Below, one piece after another: positions 1 through 11,949 of a DNA stretch of 64,000 nucleotides; within the stretch, counting starts at the first letter, position 1, and each line of letters begins with the position of its first letter. The position numbers were made by a program, and so were the translations under genes. Source of the stretch: Benincasa hispida (lineage: Eukaryota > Streptophyta > Magnoliopsida > Cucurbitales > Cucurbitaceae); the NCBI RefSeq assembly GCF_009727055.1, contig NC_052359.1, positions 16,965,408 through 17,029,407 of the forward strand. The letters are read 5' to 3'. The notes beneath the pieces are model-generated. The model worked only from the letters and a program-made list of their open reading frames with translations, was not told the origin of the DNA and did no database searches.

Positions 1-1196
1 TTTTTTTTTTTTTTTTTGTTAAGTAGTGCAATTGATGTTAGTATAAATAAATTCCTTCACAGACCATGTACTCAAGTATAAGGTTAAAAGTTGTTTTATG
101 GATAAGAAGAAGGGAAGAAAAAAGAGACTATGGATTTATCAAAGGTTCTGAGATATTAAAACCAAATATTTTGAGAGGAATTTTGGAAAAGATTAATAGG
201 CCATAATCACTTTGGTAATACTACGATTTGATGGACTAGGTAAAGTATGTATAGTGATATGAAGGATTCTTTTGGAATATCTAGCTTAGTTGATGTCATT
301 AAAGGAAGCCAAAATAGTTTAGACTTGAAGGGGATAAAGCAAGGTGTTATTTTTTTGGGTTGAAGGATTATTTTAGTGTACCTAGATTAATTAAATCCAT
401 AGCCTTATTGTGATGAGAAGATCAAAGTTGGACAAATTTGAACAAACGAAAGTCTTTTGGAGTTTAAAGGCATGAAAATTGGTGAAGGCGAATTCTACAA
501 GATGAAAATTCTTAGTGAGAGAGATAAGACTTATAGAGGAGTTAAGTAAAATATATTTAGTAAAGAGATTATGTTCCACTTGGAAAGTGGAAAAAAAAAG
601 TATCCAAGAAAGTTTACTCTTTTGGAAAGAGAAATGAATTTAATGTGTTCAGAACTCCTAGTTAAGTATAGTTTGGAGGCATGATATGAGGGGTGACAAG
701 GAATTTGTTTTGGTGTAAAAGAAAAATATCTTATTATCATGTGGAACTTTAGGATAATATGAGTTGGATGGAAAGATAGCTTACATAGGTGATCTGTATG
801 GAACTTTGTTTTAACACAAGAATCTGTTACCAAAATAAAAGGTTGAGAAGGGATAAGCTAAAATGGAGTTCCTAGTAACAGTAGATGTTCAAGAACTATT
901 GACATGGTATGTTGAGGCTTCATTAGTTAAGAGGTAAACCATTGAGGGTATTAGTAAGATATAAGGGATTTTGATGTAGTGTGCAAGTTTGAAACATGAA
1001 CTAGCAAGACCATCAATTAGATTGAAAAATGAAATTAATCCAGTTCAAGGTAGACAAAAGTGGTATATGCACAAAAGTAAGTAAATTGGATCTTCCAATA
1101 TCACCATTGGCATAAGGGATAGACTGGTAATAAAGTTAAGTTGATAATTAAAAGTTGCTATAGGTAGGTTTGGAGTAGTACATGATAGTATGTTTT
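1..1196. other. Unassigned AT-rich sequence, no gene seen
   Basis: The window opens with a run of 17 T. The rest has no open frame over about 100 codons and no motif I recognise. It sits directly left of a long LTR (1197-3907), so it may be degraded internal sequence of an older element, but I could not match any pol or gag motif in it. Confidence 0.4.
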
Positions 1197-3907
1197 TGTG
1201 AAACCCAGAATTCCATTTTCCTTTCATAGCAGGAAATAAAAGAGATTAACTAAGAATAAGTTAGATCCTAAGACAAAGAGTAGGAAAATTTCTAGGTGAT
1301 AAAAAGGATTTGTTAATAACTTTGGAAATAAGCCATAACTAGTGAAGATTTGGCTAAGTATAACCATGCGGTGAAAGCTAAGGAGAAAATGACTAAGTAT
1401 TGGACTATGCATTGATGTGGTGCCATGCGATGGCCATGAAGTCTTGAAAGGTTACTTGGGCATGGAGAGAGGCTAAAGTATGGCCAAGAACAACGCATGC
1501 GGCAACCACTGTCTTGAGAGGTTAGAACAATGCATGCGGTGCGACAGCTACGATGGATGCGATGGTTGTGTTGGTAGCATGCGGCAATGGATGGCATGCG
1601 GGCGTTGGAAGTATGCGTAGATGGTATATGGCAGCACCATACGTTGGCATCATGCGACAGTGCTATACGTTGTGCGGTCGAAGGTGTTCGTTGATGGTAG
1701 TAGCACCATGCATTGGCATCATGCGACGGTGCTATGCGTTGTGCGGCCGAAGGTATGCGTCGATGGTATACGGTAGCACTATGCATTGGTGTCACACAAT
1801 GATGTTATGCGTCGATGCTATGTGGAAACACTATGCGTTGATGATATGCAGCGGTGCTATGCATTGATGACATGCATGCGGTGATACAACCGATGGTATG
1901 TGTATATGCGGCCGAAGGAATGCATTGGTAGCATGCGATGGCCTGCGGCGATGGATGCGATGGATATGATGGATGTGGCGGCCTTGCTAAAATATGAGCT
2001 AAGCGATGGAACGAGCTAAAGGGGACGCATAGTGATTTGCCCTTGCGTTGTTAAGGCTTGCGGTAACAAGGTACATGAGGTGGGTTGCGTTAGCCATAAG
2101 AGATGCGTTAGCAAGAACCTAGGTGATGGTGAGCTATGCCTTGAGGTGTTAAGTTGAGAACCAGGTCGACTCAAAGGTTGCTATGTGTTGGTGATGTGCT
2201 ATGCATTGGACATCCGAGGGCATGTGGGCACATAAGACAAGGCTAGTAGTATGCATTGAAAGGGTGTTGGTCATCATCCTAGTTGAACACATATGAAGTT
2301 AGATGGACGCATATGAAGAATGAACACATATGAAGGATGGACGCATCTAAGGACGTCATCTAGACATGTGGTTTGCTATGAAGGAGTCTTAGGCCTTAAG
2401 AAAATGAGGTGGATGCACAAGCAGATATGCAAAATTAAACCTCAAGTGTTGGCTATGGAGGAAGAGGACACTTAAGATTGTGTTGATGTAAGGGTTGCGT
2501 TGATAGTGTGAGGTGAAGACACCTCAAGCAGAAGGTGGAAGAGGCTGGAAGTTGGCAGAAGCTAAGGAAAACACTTCGATGTGCTCAAGGGAAGAGGTGT
2601 CAGGCAAAGGAGAAGGGTTAAACACCTATAAAAGGGGGAGAACGCCTCACTTCAACCCACACATCAGTTAAGTACTTAAAAACTACAAAGAAATGAAAGA
2701 ATAACAGATACTCGAAGAAAGGAAAGCAGTGCTCGGTCAGAGGTGCAAGCAAAGGTGCCAAAGGGAGCAGGGTTGTACGGACAGACGCATAAGCTAACTT
2801 CAAACAAGAAGCTTTTCCAAACTACTCGTGCAAATCAGGTGATTTTTAAACCAAAAGTTTCTAAATTAAGTGTAGTTTTAGTGTGAGGGTGCCTTAATGC
2901 AATTCTAACTCCAAGGCTGTCAAATTCAAGGAAAACTGAGAGGTGTTCACCAGTGAGGAAACAGTCGGGCCAGGAGGAATAAACTTGCGACTTGGAACTT
3001 TCACCAAGAAATTTCAAGGCGAAACTTTAAGGTATTATAGTTAAGACATTTTCACACATTTTTGAAGAAGGGAATGTCTTGAGATAAGGCCTGAAAGAGT
3101 AAATAACCTACGCTTAAAGTTAAATCTGAAATAGGGTCCAGCGGAAGAACAAGGGAAACCAGGTGAACTGGGAAGGAAGTTCTCGATCACTGTGAGTGGT
3201 TCTTCCTTTACTCTTTTAAGCATATTATGAACTAAGATGTTGTAGTTTATGTTATGAGATGTGTATGACGTGGGGATGGTTAGGGGGTCTATGGACCTAG
3301 AGCCTAAACCCAACATGAATCTTTACAGGATGGTCAGGGGACCGAGGAGTCTAGTTCCCGAGCTTGTGGGATGGAAAAACCTTGAGTGGGATGGTCAGAG
3401 GGCCGACAGACCTAGCTTCTGAGCCTATGAAAGGGAGAACTATGTGCACATAGGTTGATATTTTTAGTTATGAAATGTTAACCATCTACCGTGTGTGTAG
3501 GTGGATTTGTGAAAGCTTCATGGTATGGTGGAGGTTTGCATGGGAACCTCGTGATAATGCTTGTAAAAGACTTATATTTGTTTTACCACTCACTGAGCTT
3601 TGTAAAGCTCATGGTTTGTCTCTGTGCTTCTCTTACAGGTAGCTGATGAGTCCAGGTTGCGGTGTTGGTTAATGTCTGCCACAAGTCTAGAAATAGTATT
3701 AAATGAGATTGGTTGTCGGGATAATGTCTTTCATGTAAACGTAACTTGAGTTTGTAAACTAGTTTCTAAGTAAAGCATGTAATATTTTTCCTCTGCTGTT
3801 ATAAGTAAGATTATTAAAAGGAAACTAGTAGGTTAACCGAAGTAGCATCAGTTAATATCATGCCTCTCCTCGAGATCAGGAGTGCGGGCTCGAGGCGGGG
3901 TGTGACA
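1197..3907 (+). mobile_element. Long gypsy-type LTR, probably a solo LTR (2.7 kb)
   Basis: The segment begins TGTGAAACCC and ends GGGGTGTGACA, the TG...CA ends expected of an LTR. The five bases before it (gtttt) and after it (gtatt) match at four of five positions, as a degraded target-site duplication would. A shorter inverted relative with the same TGTGAAACCC end lies at 19460-19924, which confirms that this boundary is a repeat end. The right part (about 3580-3907) has the layout of the other long gypsy LTRs in this window: a region ending in ACAGGTAGCTG followed by a short tail. No internal domain is clearly attached on either side, hence the solo-LTR reading. Confidence 0.6.
1390..2060. 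repeat. ATGCG-rich degenerate minisatellite inside the LTR
   Basis: About 670 bp built from words such as GCATGCG, ATGCGATGG and CTATGCGTTG, repeated with imperfect spacing. It is much richer in G and C than its surroundings. The open frames it creates (for example 1553-1867 on +) have repetitive translations full of Met, Cys and Gly and are by-products of the repeat. The inverted relative near 19.6-19.7 kb keeps only a short part of the array. Confidence 0.7.
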
Positions 3908-4639
3908 GTATTCCCTTGCATGGGTAATGAGTTAACTAGCTCTAAGGAGTACGAGTAATTCAAGCTATGACTTATGAATCAAGAAGTTTTTATCGTAAAA
4001 ACTAACTTCATGGATCAATTACGGTTATTACGAGGTTATGGAAATGTGTTATCAATTGACTAATGCTTTAGCATCCAGGGACTTCAAAACCTCATTTTCA
4101 AAGGAAATTTTAGACTCATCCACAATAGGGTCTAAGTAATGATATTTGATTGTTTTAAAGCCAAAGAATAATATGAGGATTAGCTCGATAAAGTTTTATA
4201 GCCCATGACAGTATAGAGTCTCATGATGAGTTTTTCATGAATATGAGACTTAATTAGACAGAGTTATTCTCAGACATGTAGACCCTAATAAAGACATCAC
4301 AGTTGGCGCTTTTAGAGTAGAAGCAGTTTTGAGTTGATCAGATTTGTTCTGGTATATATCTTTAGAAGATGCATTATATAGCATGACCAATTTTCTCCAC
4401 TACACATATGAAGTTTTCCCTGTGACAGAATGGTAAGCTCAGATATATGTTTTTAGTGGATGTGACTTTCTTAAGCTCGCGAAAGTTTCCATAGTTCTCA
4501 GCTTGAACGTGTTAAAGTATTGTTGGTTTTCAGCATCTTAAGTTTCATAGTTACATATGGAAGGGGTTGTCACATCTCTTTTGATACTAGTTTCAGCTAT
4601 GTCAAACATCGACCCTTGTTTTACATCTAGTTATTAGAA
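3908..4639. other. Degraded internal sequence, no intact gene
   Basis: This lies between an LTR end and recognisable integrase codons. No frame stays open and I could read no clear domain. Position and the weak flow into the integrase at about 4640 suggest degraded pol of the element whose 3' end follows, but this is inference. Confidence 0.35.
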
Positions 4640-5454
4640 GAATCTCTAGTTAGCATTGGGTACTCGATTGGATTTTAGTACAACTTTTCACCCATAGACT
4701 GATGGTTAGAAAGAACGTTTGAACCAGACATTGGAGGATATGTTGTGCACTTTTGCGTTAAGAGTTTTCAGGGAGTTAAGACTCTCTCACCTACATTTGA
4801 TGGAATTCGCATAATCAGTTATCTGGCTACCATTGGCATGTCCCCATTTGAAGCCCTCTATGGTAAGAGTTGTAGGTCTCCTGTGTGTTGGGATGAGGAA
4901 GAAGAGAAGAAATTGCTAGGACCTAAGCTAGTCAAGCCACGAATGAGGCAATACAAAGGATCATGGCTTGTATGCAAATAGCTCAGAGCAGACAGAAAAG
5001 CTACATCGACGTGAGACGTAAGGACCTAGAATTTGAGACTGGTGATAAAGTGTTCTTAAAGGTGGCACCTATTAAGGGTGTTTTGAGGTTTGGAAGGAAA
5101 GGGAAGTTGAGCCCGTGGTTCATTGGACCTTTCGAGGTCTTGGAGTGAATTGGTCCTATAGCTTACCGATTGGCATTGCCTCCATCACTTTCTTCAATTC
5201 ATCATGTTATCCATGTTTCGATGTTGAAAAAGTATGTGACAAATCCGTCTCATGTAGTTGACTTTGAACCATTGTAGTTGAATGACAACTTGAGCTACGA
5301 GGAAAAACCTATAGAAATTCTTGCCAGAGAGGTAAAGACATTGCACAGAAGGGAGATAGCATTTGTGAAAGTCCTGTGGTAGAATCACTAGTTCAAGGAG
5401 GTTACCTGGGAGCGAGAGGATGAGATAAGAGCCCAATATCCGGAGCTTTTTTAG
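4640..5454 (+). pseudogene. 3' end of gypsy (Tekay/del-like chromovirus) pol: integrase core end and C-terminal domain, broken
   Basis: Translation gives the end of a Ty3/gypsy integrase: a LDFST.FHP.TDG..ERLNQ stretch near 4660-4730, then TIGMSPFEALYGKSCRSPVCW (4830-4890), the AQSRQKSYIDVRRKDLEFE block (4980-5037) and GDKVFLKVAPIKGVLRFGRKGKLSP.F.GPFEVLE (5041-5145). After a TGA at 5146 the same reading resumes with AYRLALPPSL-like codons and a tail ending ...WEREDE.RAQYPELF just before a TAG at about 5452. Several stops and frame changes make it non-functional. This C-terminal region is characteristic of Tekay/del chromoviruses in plants. Protease, reverse transcriptase and RNase H are not recognisable upstream. 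It stops about 40 bp before an LTR at 5497, the right order for a 3' end. Confidence 0.8.
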
Positions 5455-5604
5455 GAATAAACTTTCGAGGACGAAAGTATTTTAAGGAAGGAAGAATGTG
5501 ACATCCTGAAATTTTGTTCGTAATGTAATTTCAATATTTTGTAGTATTCGAGATTATTTTTGAATTTTGAAAATTTAATTGGATTGTTGAGATTCAATTA
5601 TTAA

Positions 5605-6010
5605 GAAAGGGATGTTTCAATTTAATTGTTTAATCAGAGGGAAATTGTCGGAATTGGACTTTATGTCACACAAGTTTAATTTGAAATTAATGTCAAGAAT
5701 TAATTACATTTTGGAAAGGGTAATGTCACACAAATTTTATTTGAAATTAATGTCAATACTTAATTTCATTTTGGAATGAATGAGTGTTTCAATTTAATGG
5801 TTTAATCAGAGGTAAGTTATGGAGATTAGACTTTTAATGTTACACAAATTAAATTTGAAATTAATGTCAAGAATTAATTTCATTTTAGAAGGAAGGAGTG
5901 TTTCAATTTAATAGTTTAATCGGAGGAAAGTTACGGAAATTGGACTTTTAATGTCAAACAAATTAAATTTGAAATTAATGTCAAGAATTATTTTCATTTT
6001 GGAAGGGGGT
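5605..6010 (+). repeat. Imperfect about 110-bp tandem repeats in the LTR
   Basis: The phrase GTTTCAATTTAAT.GTTTAATC.GAGG followed by a block ending AATTAATGTCAAGAATTAATTTC recurs about three times, with an extra partial unit near 5720-5780. Units differ by small indels. These look like internal LTR sub-repeats with no coding content. Confidence 0.7.
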
Positions 6011-6529
6011 TAGTTAAATTCTTTGTGAGTTGAAAATTTTAAGGGAGGAAGGGATTAAAAGTTGGAAGCAGGGTCTGATTGAAGGAAGATTTTGGAGATT
6101 GGACTCTTGAGGGTGGTTGTTGCTAAGGTTTCGTTAGGGCATTGAATTCAAAGATTGATTATTAAATACTGCCGCTTGGATCGATATCGGAACCTAGTAT
6201 CGAGGTAAGTAATCTTACTACTGGAACTGCCCACGGGCCAAGCACTAGATATATGCTAGCATGATAGATGAATATTATGACAGAACGTTAGCATGATAGA
6301 CAGATAGTATAGTATGATCGATGTATGTTCTTGTATGAGGATTTGAAAGATTTATTTGTGCTCGTAGATACTTGCATGCTAGCATGAGATTGTATTTGAT
6401 ATGAGGATATTGAGGCATATATGTATATTGTAGAGCCATGATGTTGAGGTGTATATGTATGTTATAAAACCACGTTGTCATACTTGTGATGTTGAGACTG
6501 TGATAGTGTTCTTACTGATTAGTTAGATG

Positions 6530-6712
6530 CCCACTAGATGTTGTGTTTCCTTCGAAATTCACCAAAGGTTGTGTTTCCTTCAAGATTCATCACAGGTTGT
6601 GTTTCCTTCGGGAATCACCAAACGTTGTGTTTCCTTCGGGGTTCACCAGGGGTTGTGTTTCCTTTGGGATTCACCAGAGGTTGTGGGTCCTACGAGATTT
6701 ACTAGAGATAGT
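6530..6712 (+). repeat. 26-31 bp tandem repeats (TTGTGTTTCCTTCGGG..TTCACCA)
   Basis: About six to seven head-to-tail units of GGTTGTGTTTCCTTCGGGATTCACCA-type sequence with point differences. The reverse-complement units occur about four times in the inverted LTR at 8985-9100. Because the repeats lie at the same place in both LTRs, they belong to the LTR family and vary in copy number. Open frames across them are not genes. Confidence 0.8.
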
Positions 6713-7256
6713 GGGCATACTTAACTACCGGAGGATAGAAATAAGTTTTTCATGTATGTATGTGTCCCATGAGGACTAGAGCAGTTTATATGTTCCACCA
6801 GAGATAGGCATCTAGTGGACATAGATGCCTAGCCTGACCCCAATAGTGGGGTTACTTACTGAGTATTTTATACTCATCCTTTCTCATGTTGTTGTTTCAG
6901 GTAAGGGTAGAGATGCACCGACGATTGACAAGCGGAATTCGTGATCGAGCCATTGGGACTAGTTTTATGCTTCCGCTCATGATATTTAGATTTCTTTTCA
7001 TATTTTTCAACTTTCAGTTTTGATGTTTGAAACTTACTATTAAGATTTATTTTCAGACTTATTTATTATCATTTATGATATATGGGTACCCTATTGTTTG
7101 TTTGTAATATTTGAATTTAATGAAGGACTTTTGAATTTACCTTATTTATTTAGCATATTTTTCACCATAAAAGGGTGTTGTTTTAAGTTCCATGCATGCA
7201 TGTATTTAGTAACGACCTAACTTGAGTCTAGGGGGTCGGGTCATTACAACTGTAAC

Positions 7257-7779
7257 TAGGGTTCACAAAATTCCCCGCAGGGCCCCGCCCCGATCGGGGC
7301 GGGGAATCCTCGGTTTGACTAGGGATGGGGTCAAACCAGGAAATTTTTTTAGTGCCCCGTCCGGGGATGGTATCCCCGCCTCGACCCCGACCTCGACCTC
7401 GATTTTATATAGTTATATTTTTAATATTTTATAAATATATATTTATAACATATAAAATAACTTATTTATATGTATGTTTATAATGCATACTATAGACTTA
7501 TAGTGTTGTAAGCCCAATATTGAATATATAAATTCTAAATTTAAGCCCAAAAGTCAAGCCCAAACTTAAAAAAATTAAAAGAAAAAAAATGGGAAATCCC
7601 TGCGGGGATCTAATAGGAGATTCCCTATGGGAAATTAGTAGGGGAATCCCCACGGGGAAATGGGAAATGGGCCCTCGCGGGGACCTATTTCCTTGACGGG
7701 GAGTCCCCCCCCTGTCCCCACCATTTATTGGGGATGGGGGACCCTCCCCCACCTCGGCCCGACCCTATTGCCAACCCTA
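7257..7779. mobile_element. hAT-like MITE with GC-rich core and 8-bp target-site duplication
   Basis: A 523-bp non-coding element with imperfect terminal inverted repeats (TAGGGTTCACAA at the left; TTGCCAACCCTA at the right). The flanks are ACTGTAAC (7249-7256) and ACTGCAAC (7780-7787), an 8-bp direct repeat with one mismatch, the length typical of hAT superfamily insertions. The interior is made of CCCCGCGGGG and GGGGATCCCC-type words in both orientations near each end, with an AT-rich middle. It carries no transposase. Its left target repeat begins directly at the LTR end at 7248. Confidence 0.75.
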
Positions 7780-8265
7780 ACTGCAACGCTGCCCTGTATC
7801 TGAGTATTATGTCTAATAGCGTTGAGCGACCATTGGACTTAGGTTTAATGAGAGCGTTGCAATGCTTGGCAAGGCAACATCCTTCATTCATTCGTCATTT
7901 GGTCAATATAGCTCCTAACTTCATCATTTTAGCACCTTTTTTCTCGAACGGTTGATCTGATTGCTTGTACACTTGAGTCCTACAAAAAAAAAAAAAATTA
8001 ACCAAATTAAGTAGCTAAACAACCTTGAGTTAAGTAGAAGAAGATAACACATTTTCAGTGTTATCAAACACCCCTAACTTAATTCTTGATTATCCTCGAG
8101 CAAGTTAAAACAAGCAATCATGTAAGAATAATAAGTTAGTCAAACTAAAATGTTCTTTACTCAAGCCTCAACAGTCAACTAGAATAAATTTTACAATCGA
8201 TTAGGTAATAAAAAAGCAATCTATCATATCAAAACCAGATTGAAAAATCATTTTAAAATATATTA
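7780..8265 (-). mobile_element. Fragment of a different gypsy element: LTR start and 3' internal end
   Basis: Read on the minus strand, 8265-8071 ends with the phrase TTGCTCGAGGATAATCAAGAATTAAGTTAGGGGTG-like text (given here only in outline: a short downstream region, then a purine-rich AGTTAGGGGTG tract), followed by a segment opening TGTTTGATAAC at 8070. This is the usual join between the 3' untranslated end and the 3' LTR in Tat/Athila-type gypsy elements. The LTR part (8070 down to 7780) contains GCGTTGCAATGCT words shared with 41.55 kb. It is cut by the MITE on the left and by an LTR on the right. Confidence 0.5.
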
Positions 8266-10704
8266 TGTCACACCCCGCTCCATATTACCCTCTTAACCTA
8301 AAAGTAGATGTGACGGCAGTAGTTCCCACCTCTTTTGTTGGCACTTACTGCCTAACTAATCTATTTAACCTGTTTCAAACCCTGGTATACATACATTTTA
8401 TCAACATACTGAAGAGATTAATTCGAAACTTAACACATTTACATTACAGGGTTTTATAACATTGTTCATACATACATTTATGTAAGTTACAACTAAGTGA
8501 GCCCAACATACAACACTAGTCCTATAACGACTGACCTTTTATAGTGAAATAAATGCTAAATAAATAAGGTAGATTCAAATATTAAAAATAGACGATAAGG
8601 TACCCATAAATCATAAATGATAATAAATAGGTCTGAAAACAAATCTTAATAGTAAGTTTCAAACATCAAATTGAAAGTTGAAAAACATGGAAAGAAATCT
8701 AAATATCATGAGCGGAAGCATAAAATTGATCCCCAATGGCTTGTTCAAGGATTCCTCTTGTCATTCGCCAGTACGTCCTTACCCTTATTTGAAACATAAA
8801 CATGAGAAAGGGTGAGTATAGAATACTCAGTAAGTAAGTCCACTACTAGGGTTGGGCTAGGCATCTATGTCTTCTAGATGCCTACCTCTGGTGGAACATA
8901 AAAATTGCTCTAGTCCACATGGGACACATACATACATGCAAAACTGGTTTCTATCCTACTGTAGTTAAGTATGCCCACTACCTCTGGTGAATCTCGAAGG
9001 AAACACAATATCTGGTGAATCCTGAAGGAAAAAAAATCTGGTGAATCCCAAAAGAAACACAATTTGGTGGATCCCGAAGGAAACACAATATCTAGTGGGT
9101 ATCTAACTAATCAGTAAAGACACTATCATAGTCTCAATATCACAATTATTACAATACAATTTTATAACATACATATACACCTCAACATCATGGCTATACA
9201 ACATGCATATATGCCTTTATATCCTCATATCAAATACACCCTCAGTGAATCAAGTATCACCTCTTACTAGCATGCAAGTCTCTACGTGCACAAATAAATC
9301 TTTCAGATTCTCATACAAGAACATATATCGGTCATACTATACTATCCATCTATCATGTTATCATTTTTTCATAATATTCATATATCAAGCTGGCATATAT
9401 CTAGTGTCTGGCCTATGAGCAGTTCCAGTTGTAAGATTACTTACCTTGATATTAGGTTGAACCAAAAAGCAATTGAATCTTTGTGAAATTCTTAAATCCT
9501 TAATCGAGTCAAATAATTGAGCAACTAACCCTTTCTAATCTCCGCAATCTTTGAATTAAATCCTAGTACATAAACCAAAATAAAATTTAACCTTTAGGTT
9601 CACACCTAAGCATTTAATCATGCCAAAATCAGCAACAAAACTTAATAACTTAATTCATATAAATTACATTCGAACTGAACAAGTCACAAAGGCCCAAATC
9701 CTACCAAAATTCTTGCTGAAATCACCTTAACTTTGCTTGACAGCACGCTAACGGCCTTTTAAATTCCTTCAAACTTTCAAATTCAACCTCGAAAATCACG
9801 ATTGAAATGATAATTAAACACGTTTTTTTATTGGGTATTCAAGATCCTCAACAAAACCATGAAAATCATTTAGATCTTATCCCAAAACTACGAACCTTAC
9901 GACGGCGTTCGACAGAGGACAACAATTGGAAGAGAGGAGGACCAACGGCAAGCAGATCCAACGGCGTGAAGGTCGAAGCGACGCGGTTGCAACTTGATGG
10001 AGGAAAGGATGTGGACGTCGGCAGCTCGGCAGCCGAAGTTCGTCTAAACCAGAGAGAGTGAGAAAGTGGGGTTTTGAAAATTCCATATTTCTTTTCTTTT
10101 TCATTCTCCACCACACAAATACATAGATAATATATATATAATTTCCCTTTCTTAAATTCCAAAACCCTTATATATATATATATATATATATCCGTTCCTT
10201 TATAAATATGTTATATCAAACTCAAATCTTTCTCCTATTCTCCAATTAATTAAATAAACCTAAAAATAAATTCACCAACTTTAAATCACTTCTTTCCAAA
10301 AATTCGAAATCCCAAAGTTAAATTCTAACTTTCCAAATTAACTTGAATCTAAATTTACAAATCTTTTTAAATACTTGATTTAATTACTTCCAAATAAACC
10401 AATTATCTTTTCCTAATTTTTTACTTTAATTTTGGATCCAAGTTCCAAAATTAAAAAGGATAAAATCTTAAAACCATAATTTCCTCTTTTCCCTTTCAAA
10501 TTTCACGAAAACTCAAAATTTCTTATACAAATAATTCAATTATCTCTTCCAATTAATTTCAAACTCATACTCAAAGAATCTACATTAACCAATAAAACTT
10601 CTTCAACTGTAACAATTTGTTTCTAAATTCCAAAGATTAGGAAACTAAAACTCGGCAATTTGAGATAATTAACTTAAATTTTCCTAAAGAATTGGGATGT
10701 TACA
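8266..10704 (-). mobile_element. Inverted long LTR of the Tekay/del-like group (2.4 kb)
   Basis: On the + strand the segment opens TGTCACACCCC and closes GGGATGTTACA, so on the minus strand it starts TGTAACATCCC and ends GGGGTGTGACA. Blocks at 8580-8720, 8800-8890, 8900-9100 and 9120-9420 are clear reverse complements of blocks in 5497-7248. The stretch 9880-10080 (GC-rich, ending in a 3' AT-rich tail) would be the early part of the LTR. I saw no matching target-site duplication (tatta on the left, agtcc on the right), so it may be an end of a larger rearranged element, not a clean solo LTR. Confidence 0.7.
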
Positions 10705-11204
10705 AGTCCCCATATGACAAACATATGCGTACTAATAATTACAAAGTCATCCATTTCTTGTCTTTAAGTGGAAAAGCAGCAGCAGAGATGTCTTCTGGAG
10801 AGTGACCGCTACCTGAAGTGGGAAAACAATTTGAAAAATATGAGTTAGAAGCCCATATTTTATGGTATCTTTAAAAATGATATCTTGAAAACTGCCATGT
10901 CGCCAAACCCATTTGTTATGGCTTAATTATTTTCGCTTAAGATAAAATGTGAAGTTTTTCAGTCTTTATTTGATGTAGTGCTTGTATAGTACTCACAACT
11001 GTGTAGGTCCAACACATATCTGCCAAATATATATTTATATATATTCAAATATCCATGTTAAATATGAATTGTTTCAAACATTAGAGAGAGCCAGAGGAGA
11101 TACTAGGTTGTTGATCCCTAATAGGAGTTATAACTTTCATGCTTCTCCAATCAATTTTTTTTATTTGATAATACTAAAACACAACACAAAATTTAATCAA
11201 ACAT
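10705..11204. repeat. Segment duplicated near 20.69-21.12 kb (copy A)
   Basis: From about 10850 to 11170 this sequence follows 20690-21070 in the same orientation, through landmarks such as TAAAATGTGAAGTTTTTC.GTCTTTATTT, GTAGGTCCAACACATATCT and the following TA-repeat, with many substitutions. On the minus strand at 10741-10822 there is a short open stretch after a plausible acceptor (CACTTCAG), reading GSGHSPEDISAAAFPLKDKKWMTL then stop. I do not recognise it. The left edge is cut by the LTR ending at 10704. Confidence 0.5.
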
Positions 11205-11380
11205 AATAATAACTCTTGTACTCCTCCAATCAATCTTTTTTCTTACATGTATGTATGTATGTACATACATATATGAATGGATGTATATAAGATATATACA
11301 TACAGGTACATACATATACATACATACATGTATATAATACATATACATATATATACATGTACGTATCATGTATATAATGA
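11205..11380. repeat. TACA/TATG microsatellite
   Basis: Compound simple repeats of ATGTATG, TACATACA and TATATACA. A similar compound array lies at about 21110-21215 at the corresponding end of the duplicated segment. Confidence 0.8.
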
Positions 11381-11949
11381 TAAGTTGTTGAAATTAGTAA
11401 TTTTTTTTTTACTAATTATGAAAAAGTTGTTAAAATTACGAAAAAAGTTCCCAACATCTTTTCTTAAAAAATAAGTTCTTTTAATAGTAGTTGTTAGAGT
11501 TTTCTCTGAATTATTTCTTACTTTGAATCCCTTCATTTTGTCTGTATTTATTTCATTGTAAACTCCAAGTAATGATTAGAATTTCTTTATTTTATTTTAA
11601 CATGATATGATATTGAATTTTGTTGATACGTCAACACTTTCATCAATATTTTTACATTGATGTGAATTCAATATTGAAATGAGATGAACCATTTTTATAA
11701 TATCTCATAAAAAGAAAAAAAAAATCATGTAACATAAAAAGTAAGTAAAAAATGACACAAATATATAAATAAATAATAAATAGTTTAACTAACTTATTAA
11801 ATTATTTGTTGATTAATATTAAATACTTTGTTTTTTTATTTTCTTATAAATATCTATAGATATTCGTATGTTATGAAATGAAAACTTCAACATTTTCGTC
11901 GATATTGATAATTAAATTTCAGCTTTAACCGATGTTTAATTAATTGTAG
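11381..11949. other. AT-rich sequence without a gene
   Basis: No coding frame, RNA gene or recognisable repeat boundary was seen. Confidence 0.5.

Larger units (their letters stand above)
5497..7248 (+). mobile_element. 3' LTR of the Tekay/del-like gypsy element (1.75 kb)
   Basis: The LTR starts TGTGACATCC directly after a purine-rich run (AAGGAAGGAAGAA, the likely polypurine tract) and ends GGGTCGGGTCATTACA. It follows the end of gypsy pol by about 40 bp. A relative of 2.4 kb lies inverted at 8266-10704; the two share the sub-repeats at 6530-6712, the GTTGTTTCAGGTAAG region and the last 250 bp, although they differ in length and overall sequence and so are not a matched pair from one insertion. 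Confidence 0.8.

Noticed and set aside
1553..1867. 104-residue open frame on +
   Set aside because: Its translation is produced by the ATGCG repeat; composition is repetitive and no family fits.
6530..6712. Regular short repeats that might be read as a CRISPR array
   Set aside because: There are no unique spacers, the units abut directly, the same array lies in a related LTR at 8985-9100, and this is plant DNA.
9807..10162. Open frames on both strands of up to 98 residues
   Set aside because: They fall in the GC-richer part of an inverted LTR, overlap each other and have no family resemblance.
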